Shown piece after piece: positions 7,429 to 15,960 of a DNA stretch of 50,954 nt. Position 1 is the stretch's first letter; every line of letters starts with the position of its first letter. Below the pieces are notes generated by a model. It was given only the letters and a program-made list of their open reading frames with translations. It was not told the DNA's origin and made no database searches. A program made the position numbers and the translations under genes. The DNA is from an uncultured Bacteroides sp. (GTDB lineage Bacteria; Bacteroidota; Bacteroidia; Bacteroidales; Bacteroidaceae), in contig USPQ01000014.1 of NCBI GenBank assembly GCA_900556625.1, positions 1 to 50,954 on the forward strand, written 5' to 3'.

Positions 7429-9057
7429 ATGAAAAAGCACAGTAGATACTATTACAGTTTATTAATCAGCTGCCTCATTATTATGAGCAGTTGCCAGCCC
7501 AAACCTTCATCACTACTGAAAGAAGCCATGAAAATGGAAAAAGTTTCAACAGACAGTATATTCTTCTATTTGCAACAAATAGCACATCCCCGCCAATTAT
7601 CCCTATCCGAACAAGGAGACTATTATTTGCTCTCTTATAAAGCAACGCTATGGAAAACCGGCCTCCCCGGTGACTCACTGCTCCGAAATGCTCTCACGTG
7701 CTACAAACAAAGCAACCTACAAGCCAAATGGCTGCAAGCACACATAGAGCAAAGCGCTTCCTACCTATATAAGAATCTACCCGATTCCACATTATTATCA
7801 ACCGGAAAGTTGCTGAAAGAGTACCAACTGAACGATACATTAAAGACACGCATATACGGACTAAGGAGAGCGGCATATTACAGAAAACAAGACTACAATC
7901 AAGCCCTTGCAATGGCGGATAGCAGCAAACAGCTAACCCGTAAAAGCAAAGATACGCTTGCCTACTTCACTGCAAACCAACTATACCTTCAAATTATAGA
8001 AGCAATGCAGCAACATGAAAAATATACCCAAGGGTACAAAAAGTTGATAGAAGAACTTAGAGACTCTCCCAACCACCAGTCCCTCATTTATTATGCATTC
8101 GAAAATCTGCTGAATACCAGTTTGGAAAGAAAAGATTACCGGCAAGCGCTGAAGTATCTCCAACTGTTATCCAATGAACGTCGCAGCCGATACGAAATTC
8201 CCCATTACCTATTGCTCCGTGGGAGGACATACGCAGCCCTGAACCAGACAGATTCCGCCAAATATTACTATCAGCAAGCTGCAACCTCCACTTCAGAATT
8301 TATTGCCATGGAAGCAAATGCTCTTTTATTCAATCTGATAAATCAAGAAGATTATCCAGAACAAGCGTTTTACAGCAAACAAAAGGAAAATACAATAAAA
8401 AATAATATACTTGGCAACATCAATTCAGAAATACAAAGAAGAGAATTCAACGAGCTCAAACTGCAAAACGAGCTATACCAGCTTCATTTTCAGCAACAGA
8501 AGCACGAACTATGGATGCTCGGAATCATCACAGCTTTACTAAGCGTAGGGTTCATCGCATTCTTCTTTTATCAAAGAGAGAAAAAAGAGCGGTTGCAGCA
8601 AGAGAATCTATTATTGCACAAGGAAGCGGAACTAAGCGGATTGCGGGAAAAAGAAATCCGACAGAGAAACAAAGAAGCGGAGTTGCGGGAAGCTCTTTTC
8701 AGAAGAATATCATTCTTTCATAAACTACCTTCCCTCCACACCGATGACAAGCAGGATGAATCTGCCGCTAACAGCAAAATAGTGGTAACAAACACAGAGT
8801 GGGCGGAAGTCATTTCAGTCGTAAATGATGCCTTCGACAATTTTGTAGTTCGCTTACAACAAGCCTATCCTTCTTTGGGAGAAAAAGAAATCGGCTTCTG
8901 CTGCCTCGTCAAAATCAATGTCAATATACAGGATTTATCAGACATCTACTGTATCAGCAAAGCAGCTATCACCAAACGAAAATATCGAATCAAAACCGAC
9001 AAGCTGGGAATCACTGATGAAAACATAAGCCTTGACAGTTTTCTCAAAGCATTTTAG
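7429..9057 (+). CDS. membrane-anchored TPR regulator with C-terminal helix-turn-helix
   Basis: This 542-residue protein begins with a lipoprotein-like signal (Cys22 in IMSSC). It then has tetratricopeptide-like helices over about residues 30-320, one membrane segment (361-380, LWMLGIITALLSVGFIAFFF), a charged coiled coil (about 381-425), and a C-terminal region (about 480-530) that looks like a LuxR-type or sigma-like helix-turn-helix (LGEKEIGFCCLVKINV; YCISKAAITKRKYRIKTDKLGI). The layout puts the TPRs outside the inner membrane and the DNA-binding end inside. Such proteins are common in Bacteroides beside six-bladed propeller genes, as here. It may regulate the downstream gene, whose promoter carries a repeated 10-mer. 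That link is inference. Confidence 0.75.
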   Translation: MKKHSRYYYSLLISCLIIMSSCQPKPSSLLKEAMKMEKVSTDSIFFYLQQIAHPRQLSLSEQGDYYLLSYKATLWKTGLPGDSLLRNALTCYKQSNLQAKWLQAHIEQSASYLYKNLPDSTLLSTGKLLKEYQLNDTLKTRIYGLRRAAYYRKQDYNQALAMADSSKQLTRKSKDTLAYFTANQLYLQIIEAMQQHEKYTQGYKKLIEELRDSPNHQSLIYYAFENLLNTSLERKDYRQALKYLQLLSNERRSRYEIPHYLLLRGRTYAALNQTDSAKYYYQQAATSTSEFIAMEANALLFNLINQEDYPEQAFYSKQKENTIKNNILGNINSEIQRREFNELKLQNELYQLHFQQQKHELWMLGIITALLSVGFIAFFFYQREKKERLQQENLLLHKEAELSGLREKEIRQRNKEAELREALFRRISFFHKLPSLHTDDKQDESAANSKIVVTNTEWAEVISVVNDAFDNFVVRLQQAYPSLGEKEIGFCCLVKINVNIQDLSDIYCISKAAITKRKYRIKTDKLGITDENISLDSFLKAF

Positions 9058-9082
9058 TAATTAGTCCAACCTCATTTATATT

Positions 9083-9092
9083 TTGTCCGCCT
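9083..9092 (+). repeat. direct repeat TTGTCCGCCT, copy 1
   Basis: First of two identical 10-bp direct repeats in the 197-bp gap between the TPR/HTH gene and the propeller gene. It begins 26 bp after the TPR/HTH stop codon. Confidence 0.6.
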
Positions 9093-9161
9093 TACAAAAT
9101 AATAAAATAGCGTATACTCTACTAATAATCAGATATATAAGCGACAACCAAGAGAGCATTC

Positions 9162-9171
9162 TTGTCCGCCT
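9162..9171 (+). repeat. direct repeat TTGTCCGCCT, copy 2 (possible operator)
   Basis: Second copy, 79 bp from the first. It ends 5 bp before the -33 TTTG of the propeller-gene promoter, a position typical of an activator site. The TPR/HTH protein encoded upstream is a candidate ligand, by position only. Confidence 0.5.
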
Positions 9172-9176
9172 GTTTT

Positions 9177-9208
9177 TTTGTTTTTCTATTTGTTTCAGCC
9201 TACTTTTG
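9177..9208 (+). promoter_or_regulatory. promoter of the beta-propeller gene
   Basis: TTTG (9177-9180), exactly 20 bp, then TACTTTTG (9201-9208), which matches the Bacteroides -33/-7 consensus at every fixed position. The predicted leader is about 40 nt. Confidence 0.75.
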
Positions 9209-9254
9209 TCCCGGAGCCAATTAGAAAAACAGTACTAACTAAATACATATCAGT

Positions 9255-10463
9255 ATGAAAAACAGAAGTATTATTTTCAGTTTATGCGCTTGTTCTTTAT
9301 TAGCAATTTTTGCTTTTACAGACAACAGCAAAGCAACGAAAGACCCACTGGCACTATCGCCTGTCGTAGCCAAGAGCGTCACAACACCTACGGGAACATT
9401 AATTTCCTGTAATTTAAAAAGCCTGAAAGATACGGTAGACATTCCCCTGAGCTATCTGACAGAAGAACTCCAAGTGGTACAGTTAGACAATCGGGATGAA
9501 GCACTGGTAGGAGGCTGGGTACGTACTACTGTCAGCGACAATTACATTCTGGTAAGTAATAACAAACAGACTCCCTATAAACTTTTCACCCGCGACGGCA
9601 AATATATCACCAACATTGGCGCCTATGGGCAGGGACCGAACGAATACGGAAATACGTACGCTGAACAGTTGGACGAAGCCCACAACCGTATCTATATCCT
9701 GCCCTGGCAGAGTGACAAATTACTTGTATTCGATTTGAAAGGAAATCCGCAAGCCCCCATCCCATTATGCATGCGCGTTCCTAAAGGAAAATTCAGAGTA
9801 GACACGGAGAAATCGGAAGTCACAGTGACGGTACTGCCATTTCAGGGTTGGCCGGCAGTAGTATGGACACAAGATTTTAACGGCAAACACAAAAACTTCG
9901 TTGCTCCCGCACATCTGACCGTTCCACGAGACTTCAGTAATGAAGTATTTATGGGTAACAACACCTCCGATTATGATGTCATGCTAATGGTCATTATGCC
10001 TACCCCGCGAGTAGACAGCCTATACCACTACAACAATGCCAAAAACCGTCTGGAAGCCCGTTTCACTGTCGAATATGCCAATAAAGATAAAATTCCCTGG
10101 CATGGCTATTCCGAATATCCGCGCCATTTTATAGGCGACGTTTCTTTCCCGGTACAAATGTCTAAAAACACATGGGGAAGCACTAAGCCTGCCAAATATA
10201 TTGTAGACAAAAAGACACTGCACGGCAACTATTTCCACTTGTACAATGACTTTTTAGGAACAAAGGAGATGCAGATATGGCCGTCTTTCGGCAACGGATA
10301 TTACGTCTCTAACATGGAACCGTCACAACTAAAAGAAACACTAGAGAAAGAACTGGCAAGAAAAGATCTCCCCAGCACAGTACGAAAACGTACACAAGCG
10401 TTAGTGAAATCATTAAACGAAGACAATAACAACGTTGTTCTCTTTGCTAAAATGAAAAAATAA
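9255..10463 (+). CDS. secreted six-bladed beta-propeller protein
   Basis: This 402-residue exported protein has an N-terminal Sec signal (about residues 1-22) without a clear lipobox. The repeat pattern is that of Bacteroides six-bladed beta-propeller proteins: YILVSNNKQTPYKLFTRDGKYITNIG followed by the family signature YGQGPNEYGN, then IYILPWQSDKLLVFDLKGN. No catalytic residues are known for this family and its role is not established; it probably acts in the periplasm or at the surface. It lies downstream of the TPR/HTH regulator, has its own strong promoter, and ends just before a strong hairpin terminator. Confidence 0.75.
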   Translation: MKNRSIIFSLCACSLLAIFAFTDNSKATKDPLALSPVVAKSVTTPTGTLISCNLKSLKDTVDIPLSYLTEELQVVQLDNRDEALVGGWVRTTVSDNYILVSNNKQTPYKLFTRDGKYITNIGAYGQGPNEYGNTYAEQLDEAHNRIYILPWQSDKLLVFDLKGNPQAPIPLCMRVPKGKFRVDTEKSEVTVTVLPFQGWPAVVWTQDFNGKHKNFVAPAHLTVPRDFSNEVFMGNNTSDYDVMLMVIMPTPRVDSLYHYNNAKNRLEARFTVEYANKDKIPWHGYSEYPRHFIGDVSFPVQMSKNTWGSTKPAKYIVDKKTLHGNYFHLYNDFLGTKEMQIWPSFGNGYYVSNMEPSQLKETLEKELARKDLPSTVRKRTQALVKSLNEDNNNVVLFAKMKK

Positions 10464-10491
10464 AAATCCTCCAAAAAGCAATAAAAAAGCT

Positions 10492-10527
10492 GCACCCCAA
10501 AAGTTTTTTGTCTAACTTTTGGGGTGC
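10492..10527 (+). terminator. terminator hairpin after the propeller gene
   Basis: Perfect 14-bp arms GCACCCCAAAAGTT (10492-10505) and AACTTTTGGGGTGC (10514-10527) flank an 8-nt loop. Short T tracts follow on both sides (TTTT on plus, TTTTTT on minus), so it could stop transcription in either direction. Confidence 0.85.
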
Positions 10528-10574
10528 AATGCATTTTGAGACAGCCTCTTCTTTTTTTTTATCCGTAAAAACCG

Positions 10575-10582
10575 TACTTTCG
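10575..10582 (+). promoter_or_regulatory. possible -7 box for the thioredoxin-fold lipoprotein gene
   Basis: TACTTTCG (TAnnTTYG type) lies 16 bp before the ATG at 10599, just after the upstream terminator. The -33 region is T-rich but lacks a clear TTTG. Confidence 0.4.
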
Positions 10583-10598
10583 CAGAAAAGAAATCAAA

Positions 10599-11678
10599 AT
10601 GATGAAAAAGAGTAGCATTTTAATCCTCATAGCTATCTGCCTGTTCAGTTGCAGCAAGCCTTCCAAGGAAGCCAGTATCACCGGAGAAATCAAAGGATTG
10701 GGAACAGATACACTTTACCTGTACGGCATGGACGAATTGCGCGACCGGATAGACACGATCTTCACCAAGGACGACAAATTCGCCTATACCATCCCGGTAG
10801 ACACCATTACTCCTGCTTTTCTGCTTATCAACAACCAAATAGAATATCCCATATATCTTGATAAAGGAAACAAAATCAAAATTAAAGGAGATATAAGCAA
10901 TCCGGAATACCTTCATATCGAAGGGAATATATATAATCAGGAGTTTACTGCTTTTCAGGAAGATCTGCGAGGGCTGGGCACTCCCTCTGAAAAGGTATTG
11001 GAGCAGAAAGCGGAAGAGTTCATCCGGGGACATCATTCTTCATTCGTCAGCCTCTACCTATTGGATAAATACTTCGTCCAAAAAGACTCGCCCGACTTCA
11101 ATAAAATAAAAAAACTCATCGAAGTAATGGCAGGAGTATTGCAAGACAAACTTTACATCGAACGTCTTAACGAAAGCATCTCCCAAGCGGAAAAGACAGA
11201 GATCGGTAAATATGCCCCATTTTTCAGTCTCCCTAATGTGAAAGGAGAAAAGATAAGCCGCACATCGGAAAACCTCAAAAAGAAAAACCTGCTAATCAAT
11301 TTCTGGGCTTCATGGGGTGATAGTATTGCCAATCAAAACAGCAATGCCGAACTGCGGGAAATCTACAAAAAATACAAAAAGAATAAATATATAGCCATGT
11401 TGGGCATTTCTCTTGACTTGAACAAGGAGCAATGGAAAGACGCTATTAAACGTGACACGCTGGACTGGGAACAAGTGTGCGACTTCGATGGATTTAACTC
11501 CGAAGTTGCTAAACAATATACGATCCGGCAAATACCGGCCAACATACTCCTGTCAGCAGACGGAAAGATTCTGGCAAAGGACCTCAAAGGCGAAAAGCTG
11601 AAGAAGAAAATTGAAGAAGTAGTTTCCGCAGCAGAAGAAAAAGATAAGAAAGACAACAAAAAAAGAAATAACCAGTAA
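10599..11678 (+). CDS. DUF4369/thioredoxin-fold lipoprotein lacking the CXXC motif
   Basis: This 359-residue lipoprotein (Cys18 in LFSC) has an N-terminal DUF4369-like beta domain (about residues 25-110, ASITGEIKGLGTDTLYLYG), a helical linker, and a TlpA/ResA-like thioredoxin fold (about 203-340). The fold markers are clear: APFFSLPNVKGEKIS, LLINFWASW (231-239), and the cis-proline at P313 (IRQIPANIL). Where active relatives have WCxxC the protein reads W239-G-D-S-I, so both redox cysteines are gone. It therefore should not act as a disulfide oxidoreductase and may be a binding or structural protein. It ends in a lysine-rich tail. The yifB gene starts 6 bp after its stop codon, so the two are cotranscribed. 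Confidence 0.8.
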   Translation: MMKKSSILILIAICLFSCSKPSKEASITGEIKGLGTDTLYLYGMDELRDRIDTIFTKDDKFAYTIPVDTITPAFLLINNQIEYPIYLDKGNKIKIKGDISNPEYLHIEGNIYNQEFTAFQEDLRGLGTPSEKVLEQKAEEFIRGHHSSFVSLYLLDKYFVQKDSPDFNKIKKLIEVMAGVLQDKLYIERLNESISQAEKTEIGKYAPFFSLPNVKGEKISRTSENLKKKNLLINFWASWGDSIANQNSNAELREIYKKYKKNKYIAMLGISLDLNKEQWKDAIKRDTLDWEQVCDFDGFNSEVAKQYTIRQIPANILLSADGKILAKDLKGEKLKKKIEEVVSAAEEKDKKDNKKRNNQ

Positions 11679-11684
11679 CCAAAC

Positions 11685-13223
11685 GTGTTAATTAAAGTTT
11701 TCGGAGCGGCTGTTCAAGGGATTGATGCAACACTCATCACAATCGAAGTAAACAGCTCGCGTGGCTGTATGTTTTATCTCGTCGGCCTTCCGGATTCAGC
11801 GGTCAAAGAAAGCCACCAACGTATCATCTCCGCACTGCAAGTCAACGGTTATAAAATGCCGACCACCAATATTGTAGTCAATATGGCGCCGGCAGATATC
11901 CGGAAAGAAGGTTCGGCCTACGACCTGCCTCTTGCTATCGGGTTGCTGGGCGCCAGTGAAACCATATCATCGGAGAAGTTTTCCCGCTACCTGTTAATGG
12001 GAGAATTGAGCTTGGACGGAAGCATACAACCGATCAAGGGAGCACTTCCCATTGCCATCAAAGCACGGGAAGACGGTTTTGAAGGATTAATCATTCCCCA
12101 ACAAAATGCGCGGGAAGCCGCCGTAGTTAACCAGTTAAAAGTATATGGAGTCAGCAATATCAGGGAAGTCATTGAGTTCTTCAATAATGAACGCGAATTA
12201 GAACCGACAGTTGTTAATACCCGAGAAGAGTTCTATGCCCATCAAAGTACTTTCGAGTTTGATTTTGCAGATGTGAAAGGGCAGGAAAACGTGAAAAGAG
12301 CACTGGAGGTAGCTGCTGCCGGTGGACACAATCTCATCATGATAGGTGCGCCGGGAAGCGGAAAATCAATGATGGCCAAACGCCTTCCTTCCATTCTCCC
12401 TCCCCTCTCGTTGGGTGAAAGCCTCGAAACGACCAAGATACACTCCGTAGCTGGAAAATTAAACCGCAATTCCTCCCTAATCACTCAACGCCCTTTCCGT
12501 GACCCGCACCATACGATTTCGCAAGTAGCAATGGTAGGCGGGGGCAGTTTTCCCCAGCCGGGGGAAATAAGTCTGGCGCATAACGGAATTTTATTCCTAG
12601 ATGAACTGCCGGAGTTTAATAGAAACGTACTTGAGGTACTGCGGCAACCATTGGAAGACAGGAGAATCACAATCTCCCGAATAAAAAGCAGCATCGATTA
12701 CCCGGCCAGTTTTACACTGGTAGCTTCGATGAATCCTTGCCCTTGCGGATATTATAATCATCCGACGAAGGCTTGTGTATGCAGTCCCGGGCAAGTACAG
12801 AAATATTTGAATAAAATTTCCGGCCCGCTGCTCGACAGGATTGACATTCAAATAGAAATCATTCCCGTACCATTCGATAAGATATCTGACCAAAGAAGGG
12901 GAGAATCCAGTGAAACGATCCGCGAACGAGTTATCAAAGCACGGCAAATACAAGAAAAGCGCTACGCCGAATATCCCGGTATCTATTGCAATGCACAGAT
13001 GAACAGCAAATTACTGTCACTATTTGCCCGGCCGGATGACAAAGGGCTTACCTTATTAAAGAATGCAATGGATCGGCTCAATTTATCCGCCCGCGCCTAT
13101 GACAGGATATTGAAAGTATCACGCACCATTGCCGATCTCGAAGGAAGTGAGCAAATTCTTTCCGGACATTTAGCGGAAGCGATCAGTTATAGAAATCTGG
13201 ATAGGGAGAACTGGGCCGGATAA
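11685..13223 (+). CDS. YifB/ComM-family Mg-chelatase-like AAA+ ATPase
   Basis: This 512-residue protein of the YifB/ComM family starts at a GTG codon, giving the family N-terminus MLIKVFGAAVQGIDA. It has an N-terminal ChlI-like domain (about residues 20-140), an AAA+ core with Walker A GAPGSGKS (221-228) and Walker B ILFLDELPEF (302-311), and a cysteine cluster CPCGYYNHPTKACVC (352-366) that probably binds metal, then a C-terminal Mg-chelatase helical domain. In other bacteria ComM is a helicase that promotes branch migration during natural transformation. The role in Bacteroides is not known. It lies 6 bp after the thioredoxin-fold gene. Confidence 0.9.
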   Translation: MLIKVFGAAVQGIDATLITIEVNSSRGCMFYLVGLPDSAVKESHQRIISALQVNGYKMPTTNIVVNMAPADIRKEGSAYDLPLAIGLLGASETISSEKFSRYLLMGELSLDGSIQPIKGALPIAIKAREDGFEGLIIPQQNAREAAVVNQLKVYGVSNIREVIEFFNNERELEPTVVNTREEFYAHQSTFEFDFADVKGQENVKRALEVAAAGGHNLIMIGAPGSGKSMMAKRLPSILPPLSLGESLETTKIHSVAGKLNRNSSLITQRPFRDPHHTISQVAMVGGGSFPQPGEISLAHNGILFLDELPEFNRNVLEVLRQPLEDRRITISRIKSSIDYPASFTLVASMNPCPCGYYNHPTKACVCSPGQVQKYLNKISGPLLDRIDIQIEIIPVPFDKISDQRRGESSETIRERVIKARQIQEKRYAEYPGIYCNAQMNSKLLSLFARPDDKGLTLLKNAMDRLNLSARAYDRILKVSRTIADLEGSEQILSGHLAEAISYRNLDRENWAG

Positions 13224-13349
13224 CAGGACAAGAAAAACAAGTGCTTGTATAATTAGGTTACCAGATCCATTGTATGCTATAATTACCCGAATTCAAGAAG
13301 ATTCCATGCACGAAAATCAATATGACTAAAATAATTTACAGTTCACTAC

Positions 13350-13422
13350 ATAAACCCCTATTCGGTTTATAATAAATTTCCGAATCGTTTATTATAAACG
13401 GTATCCAAGTTTATTATAAACT
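13350..13422. repeat. array of 15-bp palindromes phased at 22 bp
   Basis: Two perfect palindromes, CGTTTATTATAAACG (13386-13400) and AGTTTATTATAAACT (13408-13422), each have 7-bp arms around one central base. A third, imperfect copy GGTTTATAATAAATT (13364-13378) precedes them. The centres are at 13371, 13393 and 13415, exactly 22 bp apart. One register earlier, a lone right half-site ATAAACC lies at 13350-13356. The spacing of about two helical turns suggests cooperative protein binding on one DNA face. Function unknown. Confidence 0.7.
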
Positions 13423-13466
13423 CTCAAATAGAAATTTAGAATCTTAGCATCCATTTATTACAACAA

Positions 13467-13502
13467 AAAAGGCTGCAATTCCTATAAAGATTGCAGCCTT
13501 TT
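13467..13502. terminator. bidirectional terminator in the convergent gap
   Basis: Arms GGCTGCAA (13471-13478) and TTGCAGCC (13491-13498) enclose a 12-nt loop. AAAA before and TTTT after extend the stem and provide U tracts on both strands. It suits both yifB (plus) and the end of the PUL operon (minus). Confidence 0.85.
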
Positions 13503-13684
13503 GCCTATATTAATCATTCCTGTCTCTGTACAAGGGTAGGACAGTTAGCTATATTTGTTGTAATATCTCACTATTTTCATACTCGATTTTATATCTTTTT
13601 TCTCATTTATTCATTAATAACTCAAGTTTCACAAACACCCTGCATAGTTTGAGGTTGAGCAATAAGTCAGTAGTATCTAATATT

Positions 13685-13737
13685 CTCCTCCTTCAGGAAG
13701 GAGGAGTACCCGTAGGGGGAGGTGGTAGGTCTCCCCC
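13685..13737. repeat. REP-like double-hairpin element
   Basis: Two G+C-rich inverted repeats lie side by side. CTCCTCCTTC (13685-13694) pairs with GAAGGAGGAG (13697-13706), and GGGGGAG (13715-13721) pairs with CTCCCCC (13731-13737) across loop GTGGTAGGT. The composition differs sharply from the A+T-rich surroundings, and a GTAG tetranucleotide sits at the foot of the second stem. The form resembles REP/BIME palindromes. It may also act as a stem at the end of the PUL transcript. Confidence 0.55.
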
Positions 13738-13875
13738 CTTCTATATTCTCAGACTACAAATATACAACATTTAAAGCCATTTGTCAAGTCCTTGTGGCAT
13801 GCTTTCTGGTAATTACTGCATTTTCTCTTTTTCAAGAAAACCACAGACCTGTATTCACTTTCTTCAATAGTTTAC

Positions 13876-15915
13876 CTAATCAAGCAAGAACCTTTCCGCA
13901 CGTCCCGGAGTCAACAACTCCCATAAAGAAGCAACCGTCCATCCCGGTGCAAAGATATCATTATAGTACCCTTTTCCGTTCTTACCATAATCCCAATTAG
14001 TGTGCTGAACGACTTCCGGATAGAAACCGGATTTTGCAATGCCGCATAAATGCCCTTCATAAGGTAGCAACTGACGCATAGATGTAGATATCACCTCCGC
14101 AAAATCAGCCATACGAGGTTCAGCATATTCCTTTGACAACCATTGAAGTACAGATGCAAACTCAAAAACAAAAACATCAATATGGTTATTCTCCACAGAA
14201 ACATTTCCCCAACCACGAGTTTTAAGACCTATATCACCCAGCATCTGTCCCGGTGCGAAAGGAACGTCCCACAAATAATACCAGGATAAAGCAAAATAAG
14301 CCGCTTTTTTTGTCAAATCGGCATAATGCCTATGTTCTTCTCCCTTTGTTATCAATGAAAGATAGTAAGTAGCGGTAGCAGCATAGAGAGAAGCCTCTTT
14401 ATCCTCGCAGTTCGCATCCAATGTAGATGAGAAATAATCAGCTTTCGAAATCAGCTCTTTCTCTAAATAGTCTGCCGTCCGTTTGGAACTGGCCAAATAA
14501 CGCTTATCTTTAAAATATTTATATCCCATAACTAGTGGCAACGTAGCAGATGGGGTACTTCCCCCACTCGGATCGACAATAGTTAAATCATCACGAAACT
14601 TACGGGGGAAACTACCATCAACATTCTGTAACTGTAAGAACATATCCAATATTCTTTTCAACTTTTGCTCCCACTCAGGATGACGGCGTCCGTTCTCTTT
14701 TTCATAAGCTAAGAAATGGAACATGGCATAGACGCCTTCCGACTGACGCCGGATACTATGGATCGGTTCCTCATATCCCTTGTCAAAATTCACGGATTCC
14801 TTGAAAAATCCCGCTTGTGTGAAACCATTCTTCAAATAACTATCAAATATCTTTGTACTGTTCACTTTCAGTTCTTCCCGGTTCGATTGCCAACCGTATT
14901 CCCATGCATTAAATGCATTAAGAAGTACACGACCGATAAAACCAACCTCAGCCTGACCGTTTCTTTCACAATCACTTACCTTCAGATGTATTCCGGAATT
15001 ATAAACCAGCGGTTGATTATCGACCAAACTATTTACAAAAAAGCAACTAAGCACTTGCTTCATATCCGCTATAGAATATGAATTCTCCACAGGTTTTGGT
15101 GCATAGGTATCATAACAATGCTCCCATGTATGCTGTATAAAGTCTGAAAAATCATCCGCACCACTTTCCATTATTTCCCATGTCAACAATACCGACTCAC
15201 CTTTCTTCATCAGTTGAAAAGCCTCCACCTCAGGTGCTAATGTTAATTTACGAATATAACTTTTAGGAGCCTCCCGATAGGGAAAACCAAAAGAAAGCAT
15301 AGCTATTCCCTGTTGATTCTCAAATCCGGTAAATCCCAAGGAAGTCTTCCCTGAAAGAATGATCTCTCCTTCTTTATGTGTAGCTAAAGCATCCATAGAA
15401 AAATCATCCAAACGATTTACTGTCATAAATCGTTTTTCTTTTTCACTAAAAATCCCCGTAAGTGGTGCGCTCAACCTGTCTTCACGAACCAACCAACTAT
15501 CCGACGTATGGAATGATGGAGCTTTTTTAGGAGAACGCAAATTACGGCGATACCAAAATCCCGGCATATAAAACTGACAGTTATCATGGCGATAGCCCGT
15601 ACTCAACAATTGACGATAGTTGAAGTAAACATCCTGTGCAGCGGTAAGCTGTACAGTCAATCGCATACAACTATCCCGTTCTTCAACTTTATGAAAAACC
15701 GTTATCGGCAATTTATTATCCGAACGCCACTCATAATCAAAATAGCTATTCTCCAACTTATCCGGATGCAGTTTATAATTCACAGCATTATTACCCGGAA
15801 CCTTTAAAGATAGTTCTACCTTCATATTCTCAGGAACATACTTCACTGCTCCCATACAGGCAGTACCAAACAAAATCGCTGTACAACCCACAAATGTCCT
15901 TAATATCGTTTTCAT
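13876..15915 (-). CDS. unrecognised PUL protein, probable alpha/alpha-barrel glycan-active enzyme
   Basis: I do not recognise a named family for this 679-residue exported protein (signal about residues 1-23). The first 270 residues look beta-rich. From about residue 280 helical repeats follow with the spacing of an (alpha/alpha)6 toroid, as in many uronide hydrolases and GH127-like enzymes. Conserved-looking acidic and aromatic segments are SIRRQSEGVYAMFHFL (387-402), VDGSFPRKFRDDLTIVDPSGGS (432-453, with acidic D442/D443 and D448), LDANCEDKEASLYAA (499-513) and VENNHIDVFVFEF (574-586). It is the last gene of PUL operon B, 45 bp after GH127. It is probably a glycoside hydrolase or a related carbohydrate-binding enzyme; catalytic activity is untested. 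Confidence 0.6.
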   Translation of the reverse strand: MKTILRTFVGCTAILFGTACMGAVKYVPENMKVELSLKVPGNNAVNYKLHPDKLENSYFDYEWRSDNKLPITVFHKVEERDSCMRLTVQLTAAQDVYFNYRQLLSTGYRHDNCQFYMPGFWYRRNLRSPKKAPSFHTSDSWLVREDRLSAPLTGIFSEKEKRFMTVNRLDDFSMDALATHKEGEIILSGKTSLGFTGFENQQGIAMLSFGFPYREAPKSYIRKLTLAPEVEAFQLMKKGESVLLTWEIMESGADDFSDFIQHTWEHCYDTYAPKPVENSYSIADMKQVLSCFFVNSLVDNQPLVYNSGIHLKVSDCERNGQAEVGFIGRVLLNAFNAWEYGWQSNREELKVNSTKIFDSYLKNGFTQAGFFKESVNFDKGYEEPIHSIRRQSEGVYAMFHFLAYEKENGRRHPEWEQKLKRILDMFLQLQNVDGSFPRKFRDDLTIVDPSGGSTPSATLPLVMGYKYFKDKRYLASSKRTADYLEKELISKADYFSSTLDANCEDKEASLYAATATYYLSLITKGEEHRHYADLTKKAAYFALSWYYLWDVPFAPGQMLGDIGLKTRGWGNVSVENNHIDVFVFEFASVLQWLSKEYAEPRMADFAEVISTSMRQLLPYEGHLCGIAKSGFYPEVVQHTNWDYGKNGKGYYNDIFAPGWTVASLWELLTPGRAERFLLD

Positions 15916-15960
15916 ACCTCTTATCTATTGTTCTATTATACCTTCATTTCCATTCAGAAT

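Larger units (their letters stand above)
13224..13875. other. 652-bp convergent intergenic region
   Basis: Two convergent transcription units end here, yifB on plus and the PUL operon on minus. From left to right I see an unremarkable stretch (13224-13347), a phased array of palindromes (13350-13422), a bidirectional terminator (13467-13502), an A+T-rich stretch without coding signals (13503-13682), and a REP-like double hairpin (13685-13737). No convincing gene was found. Confidence 0.7.

Noticed and set aside
10492..10527. The long hairpin as the end of an insertion sequence
   Set aside because: No transposase, target duplication or second terminal repeat was seen. Its place just after a stop codon and its T tracts fit a terminator.
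13722..14000. Open frame of 92 codons on the plus strand
   Set aside because: It starts inside the REP-like hairpin and runs antisense into the 3' end of the 679-residue PUL gene. No promoter and no recognisable domain.
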